Assembly: GCA_946555345.1 (NCBI GenBank)
Contig: CAMNSS010000020.1
Location: forward strand, 1 to 42,245
Reading direction: 5' to 3'
DNA from: an uncultured Eubacterium sp.
GTDB taxonomy: Bacteria; Bacillota; Clostridia; Peptostreptococcales; Anaerovoracaceae
DNA: 42,245 nt
Under the pieces are notes generated by a model. The model worked only from the letters and a program-made list of their open reading frames with translations, was not told the origin of the DNA and searched no databases. Below, piece after piece: positions 1 to 7,020 of the stretch. Each line of letters starts with the position of its first letter. Positions within the stretch are counted from its first letter, which is position 1. Made by a program: the position numbers and the translations under genes.

Positions 1-53
1 CCTATGACCCTCTGCTTGTAAGGCAGATGCTCTCCCAGCTGAGCTAAGCGCCC
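1..53 (-). tRNA. tRNA-Val (anticodon UAC), 3' part outside window
   Basis: On the minus strand this reads as the acceptor 5' strand GGGCGCT, a D arm (GCTCAGCTGGGAGAGC), an anticodon arm with stem TCTGC/GCAGA and loop CTTACAA, and a variable loop. Loop bases 34-36 are TAC, so it decodes valine GUA-type codons. The window edge cuts it in the T stem, so the T loop, the 3' acceptor strand and any CCA lie outside. It may belong to a tRNA cluster continuing to the left. Confidence 0.93.
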
Positions 54-411
54 ACTTTATATGTTACCTTCTCGGCACATTTATAAACTATACAGCAGTC
101 ATTCCTTTCTGTCAAGTCTTTTTTTCGATTTATTTCGTATTTTATAACGCACATTTGATAATATCCCAATTTATTCTAGCCAAATCGGGGCTTAGCCAGT
201 CATGCAAAGGGAAAATGAAAAATAAGCGAGTCAAATGAAAATCCACGAAGCAAGCGGCTTAAAAAACCCAAATCGAGAAACCAGAAAATACCGCTTGGAA
301 ACGCAGGTACAGCAATTTAAGCCGCCGCCTGCGGATACAGCCCCAAACGTCATGCTAAGCTGCCGCACTTAAACAAAGCGGCTTCGCCGCCTGCGCACGC
401 AATCCCTATCG
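54..411. other. Spacer between tRNA-Val and yigZ
   Basis: No gene is supported here. The stretch next to the tRNA is AT-rich. The part near yigZ holds a GC-rich hairpin that may end the hflX-yigZ transcript and a weak direct repeat (GCCGCCTGCG near 322 and again near 386). Confidence 0.5.
371..390 (-). terminator. Candidate terminator after yigZ
   Basis: The palindrome GCGGC-TTC-GCCGC lies at 378-390. On the minus strand it is followed by TTTGTTTAA, resembling a short intrinsic terminator about 20 bp after the yigZ stop. The stem is only 5 bp and the T tract is interrupted, so this is tentative. The core CGGCTTCGCCG also occurs near 12.83 and 37.48 kb. Confidence 0.4.
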
Positions 412-1305
412 TCACAGCGTTCCTAAAATAATCTTGCGCCCAGTTACTTCCGCACTGCCTGACGTAACATTGGCTAAAAGAGCGACGATGCTTTCTTCGT
501 CTTCCGGCAAGGCCAGCAATTCAAAGCCCACCTTATCGGTATATTGAAGATCCTTTATAAGAAAGGCGGGCGTTGTGTTGGCGTGTGCTTTAGGGTAAGC
601 ATTGGCATTGGAACGAGCCGTAAAGTTAGCATCGACGTGAACGTCCGCGCCCGCACTCGCATGTTTTTTTGCAGCAGTATCTTTCGCCGCCTTAGCGGAA
701 TCCATCTTTTTTAACTTAACCGCCGTCTCCTGACCCGCTTTCGAGCCTGCGTTCCCAACCCTATCAGAGCCTGAACTTACAAGTCCCGCCGCATTTCCTG
801 ACACGCCTCCGGCCACATCCTGCCCTAACCCCGCAAGCCTTTCCGCAGCCATATTTTGCAGCTTTTGCAGATATGTATAATCCACCGTTACATTCATGGA
901 ACAAATTTCCTGGACGCTGCACACCTCCGCAGCCGCAAGCCCAAGCTTCGCGCTGCTGGTATATGCCCGCACAAGGCCGCCCGTTCCCAGCTTGATCCCG
1001 CCAAAATACCTGGTGACGACGACCACCACATTCGTCACGCCCTCCTTGACCAGCATCTGCACCATCGGCGCGCCCGAAGTCCCCTGCGGCTCTCCATCAT
1101 CGCTGGTCCACTGGATCTGGAATTTATCGCCGATTACCATCGCCGGTACATTATGGGTTGCATCCCTGTGTTTTTTTCGGATTGCTGCAATAAAAGCCTC
1201 GGCCTCCTCCTTGGATTCTACCGGCTTCACGTAAGCGATGAATTTCGATTTTTCGATTGTCTGTGTCGCTTCCGCTTCCCTGCGGACCGTCTTATAAAGT
1301 TCCAT
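412..1305 (-). CDS. yigZ: YigZ/IMPACT family protein with a long low-complexity insertion
   Basis: UPF0029 (IMPACT N-terminal) protein of the YigZ/YvyE type, about 297 residues from the start at 1305. The first domain is clear, with GTSGAP near residues 76-80 and TRYFGGIKLGTGGL near 98-111. The C-terminal DUF1949 half is split: it begins with YTYLQKLQ (143-150) and resumes at FLIKDLQYTDKVGFELL (248-264). Between them sit about 90 residues rich in Ala, Gly, Ser, Lys and Asn that do not look like a folded domain. Usual family length is about 200-220, so the insertion explains the excess. An ATG at 1314 is an alternative start; 1305 has GGAAGG about 10 bp upstream. The gene overlaps the hflX 3' end by roughly 14 bp, implying co-translation. 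Its exact biochemical role is unsettled in the family; a link to translation or RNA is inferred. Confidence 0.88.
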   Translation of the reverse strand: MELYKTVRREAEATQTIEKSKFIAYVKPVESKEEAEAFIAAIRKKHRDATHNVPAMVIGDKFQIQWTSDDGEPQGTSGAPMVQMLVKEGVTNVVVVVTRYFGGIKLGTGGLVRAYTSSAKLGLAAAEVCSVQEICSMNVTVDYTYLQKLQNMAAERLAGLGQDVAGGVSGNAAGLVSSGSDRVGNAGSKAGQETAVKLKKMDSAKAAKDTAAKKHASAGADVHVDANFTARSNANAYPKAHANTTPAFLIKDLQYTDKVGFELLALPEDEESIVALLANVTSGSAEVTGRKIILGTL

Positions 1306-2572
1306 ACTGGCCATACCTTCCGAAATCCTCAGCCGTAAACCGGCCCTCCAGCAGCGTCCCTTCCGCCGTATGCTCCATGGATATGATCTCCGCATTTTCG
1401 CACAAATGCGATGTGACCGCCCCTTTTGCATAAGGAATCAGCAACTTGGCATAAACCCTGCCGCCGAATATCTTCTCCCGGATTTTCGCAATCAAATCGT
1501 CCATGTTTTCCCCGGTTTTCGCCGACACATACACCGCATCGCTACTACTGGCGTCCAGCGGTTTTTCCGCCGCAATATCCATCTTATTGTAAACCATGAT
1601 CCGTTCCTTGCCTGCCGCGCCGAGCTGGCCGATGACCCGGTTCGTCACTTCGATCTGAAAATCCCGTTCCTCGTAAGCGCCATCCACGATATGAACCAAC
1701 AGATCGGCATCCTTCACTTCATTCAGCGTGGATTTGAACGCTTCCACAAGCCCGTGGGGCAGCTTGCTGACAAATCCCACCGTATCGATGAGGATGAACT
1801 CGCTTCCGGGTTCCAAAAAAATCCTGCGGTGCTGCGTATCCAGCGTGGCAAAGAGCATATCCTGCGATTTTACCGTTTTATCCTCCCTGCACGTGTGTGA
1901 GAGCAGCCAGTTCATGATAGCGGATTTTCCCGAATTGGTATATCCCAAAAGCGCCACCACCGGAATGCCGGACTTCTCGCGGCCTGCGCTTTGCACCGAC
2001 CTGGTCCGCTCGATCCGCTCCAGTTCCGCCTTAATATCATCGATCCTGCCCGCGATGTGCCGCCTGTCGGTTTCCAGCTTTTTCTCGCCCGGTCCTCTCG
2101 TGCCAATGCCGCCGCCAAGGCGCGACAAAGCCTTGCCAAAGCCTGTGAGCCTCGGCATCCTGTATTGCAACTGCGCCAGCTCGACTTGGAGCTTTCCTTC
2201 CCTGGACGCAGCCCTGTTTGCAAAAATGTCCAAGATGAGGATGGTCCTGTCTATCACCCGCGCCCCTGTCGCTTCCTCCAAATTCCGCAGCTGTACCCCG
2301 GACAGCTCATCGTTAAAAATGACCGTATCGACCTCCATATTGGTGCAAAGCTCCGCCAGCTCGTCCACCTTGCCTTTTCCGATCAGCGTAGCCGTATTGG
2401 GTTTCTCAAGCGACTGTACAAGGCGGCCCGCAACCTCTACCCCGGCGGCCTCCGCAAGCCCTGCGAGTTCCTCCATGGAATGGGAAATGTCTTCCCTCGT
2501 TTGAAGCCCCACCAGAATGGCCCGGTATGCTTCATCCTTTATAATTTCGTTGTTTTCATTAAATCTAACCAT
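1292..2572 (-). CDS. hflX: GTPase HflX
   Basis: Ribosome-associated GTPase that in other bacteria splits or rescues stalled and heat-damaged 70S ribosomes. It is 426 residues, typical for the family. An N-terminal HflX domain comes first, with the signature GGGIGTRGPGEKKLE near 153-167, then a TRAFAC G domain: P loop GYTNSGKS (210-217), DTVGF (263-267), NKMD (329-332) and SAKTGE (350-355). The start at 2572 has AAGGATG upstream. It is read before yigZ and overlaps it. The spacer between it and yunB contains a 25-bp degenerate tandem repeat. Confidence 0.96.
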   Translation of the reverse strand: MVRFNENNEIIKDEAYRAILVGLQTREDISHSMEELAGLAEAAGVEVAGRLVQSLEKPNTATLIGKGKVDELAELCTNMEVDTVIFNDELSGVQLRNLEEATGARVIDRTILILDIFANRAASREGKLQVELAQLQYRMPRLTGFGKALSRLGGGIGTRGPGEKKLETDRRHIAGRIDDIKAELERIERTRSVQSAGREKSGIPVVALLGYTNSGKSAIMNWLLSHTCREDKTVKSQDMLFATLDTQHRRIFLEPGSEFILIDTVGFVSKLPHGLVEAFKSTLNEVKDADLLVHIVDGAYEERDFQIEVTNRVIGQLGAAGKERIMVYNKMDIAAEKPLDASSSDAVYVSAKTGENMDDLIAKIREKIFGGRVYAKLLIPYAKGAVTSHLCENAEIISMEHTAEGTLLEGRFTAEDFGRYGQYGTL

Positions 2573-2634
2573 ATCATCCTTATTCTATCATATTTTTCTT
2601 CCTGTGGCATGAAAAAATCCACTTCTATCCGCAT

Positions 2635-2734
2635 CATTTGGATATCCTCTTGCCCGTGCCACCTGAATATCATCCTGCGTATGGCATTTAGATATCTTCT
2701 GGCGCGCGGCATCTGAACATCGTCCCATCTTTAG
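2635..2734. repeat. 25-bp degenerate tandem repeat, four units
   Basis: Units start at 2635, 2660, 2685 and 2710, each beginning with CA followed by a degenerate form of TTTGGATATCCTCT. Units 1 and 3 are the closest pair. On the minus strand the units resemble the last codons of yunB just upstream (AGAAGATAT...GATGTCACGG against GATATTCAGGTGGCACGG in unit 2). This is a locus-specific array, not a known repeat family. Confidence 0.75.
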
Positions 2735-2782
2735 CTGCTAATGCTAAATAGTTCCTTATCCATGGTGTCCTAAATGTTTTCC

Positions 2783-3451
2783 CTAATCCGTGACATCTAA
2801 AATATCTTCTTTTGGAACTTCCACATAGCTATCCGGCACATCGCCCAAAATAACCGCCTCTGCAATCAAGATGGTACTGGAGGTACAAAACGTCCGGGAA
2901 GAAAAAGGGGCAAGCACTTTGATGCGGCATCCCAATTCGATATAGATCTTATATTTTGTCTGATTAATGCCCTGCGTCTCAAACTCCGTCCGAAAATCCA
3001 TGGAAGAAACGCTCATCGGCCTTATGGCAATTTCCACGTTTGGTCCCGTCTGGGAAAAAATCTTGCTTCCAAGCAGGGACCCCACCGGCACTTCATAACG
3101 ATCCTTTTCCATCTGCTGAAAAGCTTCCTGCAAATTCATGGAAAGCTGGGACATCAGGATATTGATCTCGATGGCATTCGCCTGCACCAGGTCCATCGTG
3201 CCGTCTTCTCCTTTTTGCACGGTAAAAAGGCTTTCCCGTTCCGACTCTTCCTGGAACTGCTTTGCCAGCGCTTTGTTGATCGTCCTGGAAACGATTACTT
3301 CCGCCCGCATTTTCGACACATCCTCAAGATTTGGCTCTATCAGAAGTTTTGCCACCAGGAAAAAGCTTATACAGAAAAACAGCCCGAGGACGACAAGCGT
3401 CATCAGCATTTTCCAGACAGTGTTGCGCCTGCGTGTCCTGCTCCTCCCCAT
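2783..3451 (-). CDS. yunB: Sporulation protein YunB
   Basis: Membrane-anchored protein of the YunB family, which in Bacillus subtilis is a mother-cell (sigma-E) gene needed for normal spore formation. From ATG 3451 it has 222 residues: a basic N terminus, one membrane segment (about residues 12-35, VLGLFFCISFFLVAKLL), then an exposed domain with the hallmarks VPVGSLLGSKIFSQTGP, FRTEFETQGINQTKYKIY and AEAVILGDVPDSY. The upstream TTG at 3463 is less likely because GGAGG sits 5-6 bp before the ATG. It lies alone between codY and hflX, with repeat-filled spacers on both sides. The leader has a 10-bp inverted repeat. Its presence supports an endospore-forming host. Confidence 0.88.
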   Translation of the reverse strand: MGRSRTRRRNTVWKMLMTLVVLGLFFCISFFLVAKLLIEPNLEDVSKMRAEVIVSRTINKALAKQFQEESERESLFTVQKGEDGTMDLVQANAIEINILMSQLSMNLQEAFQQMEKDRYEVPVGSLLGSKIFSQTGPNVEIAIRPMSVSSMDFRTEFETQGINQTKYKIYIELGCRIKVLAPFSSRTFCTSSTILIAEAVILGDVPDSYVEVPKEDILDVTD

Positions 3452-3472
3452 ATGCCCCTCCAAAAAACAGAA

Positions 3473-3503
3473 TTCCTGCTTTACATAATATGCAAAGCAG
3501 GAA
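3473..3503. promoter_or_regulatory. 10-bp inverted repeat in the yunB leader
   Basis: TTCCTGCTTT at 3473-3482 pairs perfectly with AAAGCAGGAA at 3494-3503 across an 11-nt loop, about 22 bp upstream of the yunB start codon. It could be an operator or an mRNA stem near the ribosome site. A sigma-E-like GCATATT lies inside it on the minus strand, but no good -10 partner was found. Confidence 0.4.
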
Positions 3504-3566
3504 CATTGTGTTCATGGTTTTGGAAACGGCACAGATGCGAAAGTTTGCCGCAGCTTACTGTAATTT

Positions 3567-3652
3567 TGCGGCAGGGCATTACATTTGGGGCATCTCGCTG
3601 CATTTCGCCGCAATCCCCTGCGCTCTGCATTTCGCCGCAGCGCACTACATTT
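3567..3652. repeat. Degenerate tandem copies of the codY 3' end
   Basis: CTGCATTTCGCCGCA occurs identically at 3598-3612 and 3625-3639. A 20-nt segment at 3633-3652 that covers the codY stop codon matches 3567-3586 at 16 of 20 positions. Read on the minus strand, a motif like AAATGTAG...CTGCGGC recurs about five times beginning at the codY stop. Spacing is uneven (about 20-30 bp). Confidence 0.7.
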
Positions 3653-4421
3653 CCATCTTTCCCAGCTCTTCCTTGAACTTAGAATTGATAATCTTAATCC
3701 GCGTTCCCTTCATGCCCAGCGAACGCGATTCGATTACCCCTGCGCTTTCCAGCTTTCGCAGGGCGTTGACGATAACAGACCTGGTAATGCCCGACCGATC
3801 CGCAATCTTGCTGGCAACCAGAAGCCCTTCCGTTCCGTCCAGCTCTGCGAAAATCTGCTGCACAGCTTCAACCTCCGAATAGGAAAGCGTGCCGATTGCC
3901 ATCTGCACCATGGCGATCTGCCGTTCTTCTTCTTCCTCTTCCACGAATTTCTTGCGCTGTATTTCCATGCCGATAATCGTTGCGCCATACTCGCCCAAAA
4001 CCAGATCCTCATCGGTAAAGAGCGGGGAATACCTGGTGAGAATCAGCGTACCCCATCTCCTGCCGCCGCCCATGATCGGAATGATCGTATGAAGCTTGTC
4101 CGAAGTATCGTAATCGTACTTAAAAATCTGCAAAGCGGCCTCTTCCGTGAGGTTTGCGGTAGTTTCTTTCACCTTCATAAATTCTTCATTGTACTCGCTT
4201 GGAAAAATCTCCGTATCCGTTTCCGCATCCGCAATGGTGGCGCTGTCCGATTTGATTTTATAGCTAACGCCGATTACTTTGCCTTTGGTGCTTGCAACAT
4301 AGACATTGGCATCCATCAGGTCGCTCAAAATCGCACACATCTCATCAAAAGAAAACGCGCCTGTAGGGCTTTCCTGAAGCAACCAGTTTAATTTTCTTAC
4401 TTTCGTTAAAATGTCACTCAT
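3645..4421 (-). CDS. codY: Global transcriptional repressor CodY
   Basis: GTP and branched-chain amino acid sensing repressor of nutrient-limitation genes in low-GC Gram-positives. It has 258 residues, the normal length. An N-terminal GAF-type ligand domain (about 1-155) starts MSDILTKVRKLNWLLQ; a C-terminal winged helix-turn-helix lies near 200-245 (ASKIADRSGITRSVIVNALR, then GMKGTRIK). The start at 4421 has GAGGTAG about 8 bp upstream. Unlike the common arrangement in one hslVU-codY transcript, a strong terminator separates hslU from codY, so codY has its own leader. That leader contains a 12-of-15 match to the CodY box, suggesting autoregulation. Confidence 0.97.
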   Translation of the reverse strand: MSDILTKVRKLNWLLQESPTGAFSFDEMCAILSDLMDANVYVASTKGKVIGVSYKIKSDSATIADAETDTEIFPSEYNEEFMKVKETTANLTEEAALQIFKYDYDTSDKLHTIIPIMGGGRRWGTLILTRYSPLFTDEDLVLGEYGATIIGMEIQRKKFVEEEEEERQIAMVQMAIGTLSYSEVEAVQQIFAELDGTEGLLVASKIADRSGITRSVIVNALRKLESAGVIESRSLGMKGTRIKIINSKFKEELGKMEM

Positions 4422-4521
4422 AAACTCTACCTCATTTGTATCATATAGATTTGAAATTTTTTACATATCATATATACACTTATTATATATTTTTTTAGCC
4501 AAGAAAACAACTACTTTTTTG

Positions 4522-4536
4522 ATTTTTCAAAAAAGT
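4522..4536. promoter_or_regulatory. Candidate CodY box upstream of codY
   Basis: ATTTTTCAAAAAAGT matches the consensus AATTTTCWGAAAATT at 12 of 15 positions, and its reverse complement also scores 12. It lies about 100 bp upstream of the codY start in an AT-rich leader that also holds likely -10-type sequences (around 4480-4495). Autorepression through such a site is known for some CodY proteins; here it is inference. Confidence 0.45.
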
Positions 4537-4860
4537 TCATTATTCACACACAATTCGCATATCACCGCACACAAACATGACACATTCCCGCTTGCATCAC
4601 GCTTGCTTTTTTGCATCACAAACAACAAGCGCTTGGGCGGTTTCGCCTGCCGCTCTTTCATCGATAATAAAGATGAGACGCCTTATGCCAAAGGCAGCTA
4701 CGGACAATGCCTTGCGTTCGCATCTTATGAACTGCGCCCTGCGTTCGCACCTTCTGCCGTGCAATGCGCCTCTATGCCGTGGCCGGCCAGGACGTTCCGG
4801 TTGCCGCCAGCCCATGCCCGGCCGTCCCCTTAACAATACCAGATACCAGCCTCATAGGAT
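4537..4860. other. Non-coding upstream part of codY spacer
   Basis: No gene is supported. It contains a 27-bp direct repeat: TGCGTTCGCA-type segments at about 4713 and 4740 (TTGCGTTCGCATCTT and CTGCGTTCGCACCTT, two C/T differences). Open frames here cross GC-rich repeats and lack ribosome sites. Confidence 0.5.
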
Positions 4861-4861
4861 T

Positions 4862-4918
4862 CAAGCAAAAAGCCCCATAAATTTCCGCTTCTGGCAGCGG
4901 AGATTTATGGGGCTTGCT
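4862..4918 (-). terminator. Intrinsic terminator after hslU
   Basis: A long near-perfect hairpin (AGCCCCATAAATTTCCGCT against AGCGGAGATTTATGGGGCT) spans this site, loop TCTGGC region. On the minus strand it is followed by TTTTTGC. It lies about 75 bp past the hslU stop and closes the topA-hslV-hslU transcript before codY. Confidence 0.9.
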
Positions 4919-4926
4919 TTGTTGGC

Positions 4927-4995
4927 TATGTCCGGCATCTGAACAGTTATGTCCGGCAATCGCTACAAGCGACAACTGTCACGCCCGGCAATTAC
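4927..4995. repeat. Short degenerate repeat at the hslU 3' end
   Basis: The core CCGGCA occurs at 4932, 4953 and 4985 in longer similar contexts (TATGTCCGGCA twice). The third copy abuts the hslU stop codon. On the minus strand the series reads ATTGCCGGGCGTGAC, ATTGCCGGACATAAC, ATGCCGGACATAGCC. The array sits between the stop and the terminator. Confidence 0.55.
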
Positions 4996-6428
4996 AGAAT
5001 ATACCGGTCGATATCCTCTGGATGTATTTTTTCAGCGAATTTCTCTTTCACGTAATCCTGATCTATCGTTATTCTTTCCTCGTCCATATCGGGAATATTG
5101 AACGAAATGTCTTCCAAAAGCTTCTCTAGTATCGTATGCAGTCTTCTAGCCCCAATATTTTCCGTCTGTTCATTCATCAGAAATGCCATCGTCGCAATTT
5201 CGTCGATCGCTTCATCCGTAAACTCGATGCCGATTCCTTCCGTTTCCAAAAGCGCTTTGTGCTGTTTGAGCAACGCATTTTCCGGTATCGTCAGGATCTT
5301 GACAAAGGTTTCCTGGTCGAGGTTTTCGAGTTCCACCCTGATCGGAAAACGCCCCTGCAATTCAGGAATCAAATCGGTCGGTTTTGCGGTATGGAAAGCG
5401 CCCGCGCCGATAAATAGGATATGATCCGTTTTCACCGGTCCATGTTTCGTATTGATTACGCTGCCCTCCACGATCGGAAGGATATCACGCTGCACGCCTT
5501 CCCTGGATACATCAGCCCCGCTCCGGTAACCCGAGCCGGAAGCGATCTTATCGATTTCATCGATGAAAATAATGCCGTTCTGTTCTGCGTTTTCTAAAGC
5601 ATCATCCGTCACCTGGTCCATGTCGATCAGATTCTGCGCTTCTTCTTCCCGCAGGATTTTCCTGGCGTCCTTCACCTTTACTTTCTTGTTTTTCTTTTTC
5701 TTCGGCGCCATATCGCCAAAGATATTGCCGATGGCAATGCTCATGCCCTCGTTTCCCATATCCAAAGTGTTCGTCTTAGGCGCATCGGTCACCTGGATTT
5801 CGATATACTGCTCCTCTAAAAGGCCTTCCTTCAGTTGCTGCCTGACCTGTTCCCTGGCCAGATCCACATCCATGTTTTCCGCCGTTGCTGTATCAGCCTG
5901 TTGCTGCTGTTCGTACTGCTCCTTCTGGCTGAGGTATCCGGCATTCCCCAAGATGAAGTCAAACGGTCCCCTGCTCTTATTGTCGGAAACATGCTTTTTC
6001 TTGCCGGGGATAATCGCTTCGATTATTTTTTCCTCCGCCAGCTCGTCGGCGATCGAATACTTTTCTTCCAGCATCGCCTGCTTGGTGATTCGGATCGATG
6101 CTTCCACCAGATCCCTTACCATGGAATCAACGTCCCTTCCGACGTAACCCACCTCGGTGAACTTGGTCGCTTCCACCTTGACGAACGGCGCATCCATCAG
6201 CTTTGCCAGACGCCTTGCGATTTCCGTCTTACCACAGCCCGTCGGGCCCATCATCAGGATATTCTTCGGCGTGATCTCTTCCCTCATCTCATCTGAAAGG
6301 AGGCTTCTTCTGTATCTGTTCCGCAGCGCGATCGCCACTGATTTTTTCGCTTCATCCTGCCCGATAATATATTTGTCCAGCTCCTGGACGATTTCTTTAG
6401 GTGTCATCTGATAAAGTTTATTTGCCAT
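4992..6428 (-). CDS. hslU: ATP-dependent protease ATPase subunit HslU (ClpY)
   Basis: AAA+ unfoldase of the HslUV (ClpYQ) cytoplasmic protease; hexamers feed substrates to the HslV chamber. From ATG 6428 (AGGAGG 6-7 bp upstream) it has 478 residues, near the Gram-positive norm. It starts MANKLYQMTPKEIVQELDKY, with Walker A GPTGCGKTEIARRL, a long intermediate domain, Walker B IIFIDEIDKI, sensor-2 region GARRLHTILEKLLED, and the C-terminal tail EDIDRYIL that docks into HslV. The ten-base gap to hslV indicates co-translation. Upstream in-frame codons to 6527 lie inside hslV and are not used. Confidence 0.97.
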   Translation of the reverse strand: MANKLYQMTPKEIVQELDKYIIGQDEAKKSVAIALRNRYRRSLLSDEMREEITPKNILMMGPTGCGKTEIARRLAKLMDAPFVKVEATKFTEVGYVGRDVDSMVRDLVEASIRITKQAMLEEKYSIADELAEEKIIEAIIPGKKKHVSDNKSRGPFDFILGNAGYLSQKEQYEQQQQADTATAENMDVDLAREQVRQQLKEGLLEEQYIEIQVTDAPKTNTLDMGNEGMSIAIGNIFGDMAPKKKKNKKVKVKDARKILREEEAQNLIDMDQVTDDALENAEQNGIIFIDEIDKIASGSGYRSGADVSREGVQRDILPIVEGSVINTKHGPVKTDHILFIGAGAFHTAKPTDLIPELQGRFPIRVELENLDQETFVKILTIPENALLKQHKALLETEGIGIEFTDEAIDEIATMAFLMNEQTENIGARRLHTILEKLLEDISFNIPDMDEERITIDQDYVKEKFAEKIHPEDIDRYIL

Positions 6429-6438
6429 GTCATGCCTC

Positions 6439-6978
6439 CTACAATTTTTCCACGGAAATATGGTCATTGGTATATACGCATATGGAGGAAGCGATTTCCA
6501 ACGACTTCCTGACGATTTCCTCTGCATTCAATTCCGTATTGTTATATAGCGCATTTGCCGCAGCATAAGCGTAATTTCCGCCTGATCCGATAGCGACAAA
6601 CGGCTGGTCCGGTTCAATGACCTCGCCTGTTCCTGAAAGAACCAGCAGATTTTCCCTGTCGGCAACGATCATCAGGGCTTCCAAATTCCGCATCGCCTTA
6701 TCGGAACGCCACAGCTGCGCCAAAGCAACCGCCGCCCTTTTTAAGTTTCCGCCATGTTCGTCCAGCTTGCTCTCAAATTTTTCCGTCAGGGAAAAAGCAT
6801 CTGCCACAGAACCTGCAAATCCCGTAATCACGGAATTTTTGTATATTTTCTTTACCTTTTTTGCCCCGTTTTTCATGATCGCGGTTTCGCCCATCGTCAC
6901 TTGGCCGTCGCCGCCGATGCAAATATCGTCTTCCCCTCTCCTGACTGCTACGATTGTTGTTGCATGAAACTGCACCAT
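6439..6978 (-). CDS. hslV: ATP-dependent protease proteolytic subunit HslV (ClpQ)
   Basis: Proteasome-beta-like N-terminal threonine hydrolase, 179 residues from ATG 6978, which has AGGAGGT seven bases upstream; the in-frame start at 6999 is therefore rejected. The mature chain should begin at Thr in HA/TTIVAVRRG. Other family features are GGDGQVTMG and the lysine-bearing AKKVKKIY, plus the GSGGNYAYAAA segment. The catalytic residue is Thr as in Escherichia coli, not Ser as in B. subtilis CodW. It sits between topA (42 bp gap) and hslU (10 bp gap). Confidence 0.97.
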   Translation of the reverse strand: MVQFHATTIVAVRRGEDDICIGGDGQVTMGETAIMKNGAKKVKKIYKNSVITGFAGSVADAFSLTEKFESKLDEHGGNLKRAAVALAQLWRSDKAMRNLEALMIVADRENLLVLSGTGEVIEPDQPFVAIGSGGNYAYAAANALYNNTELNAEEIVRKSLEIASSICVYTNDHISVEKL

Positions 6979-7020
6979 CTTGCTACCTCCTTTTCGCATT
7001 TACCACGAAATCCCAAAAAC

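Noticed and set aside
412-1305. Frameshift or fusion in yigZ
   Set aside because: The frame is continuous and both halves of DUF1949 are present in order, so an in-frame insertion is the simpler reading.
5835-6296. Plus-strand ORFs antisense to hslU
   Set aside because: Shadow frames of a gene with clear domain and ribosome-site evidence on the other strand.
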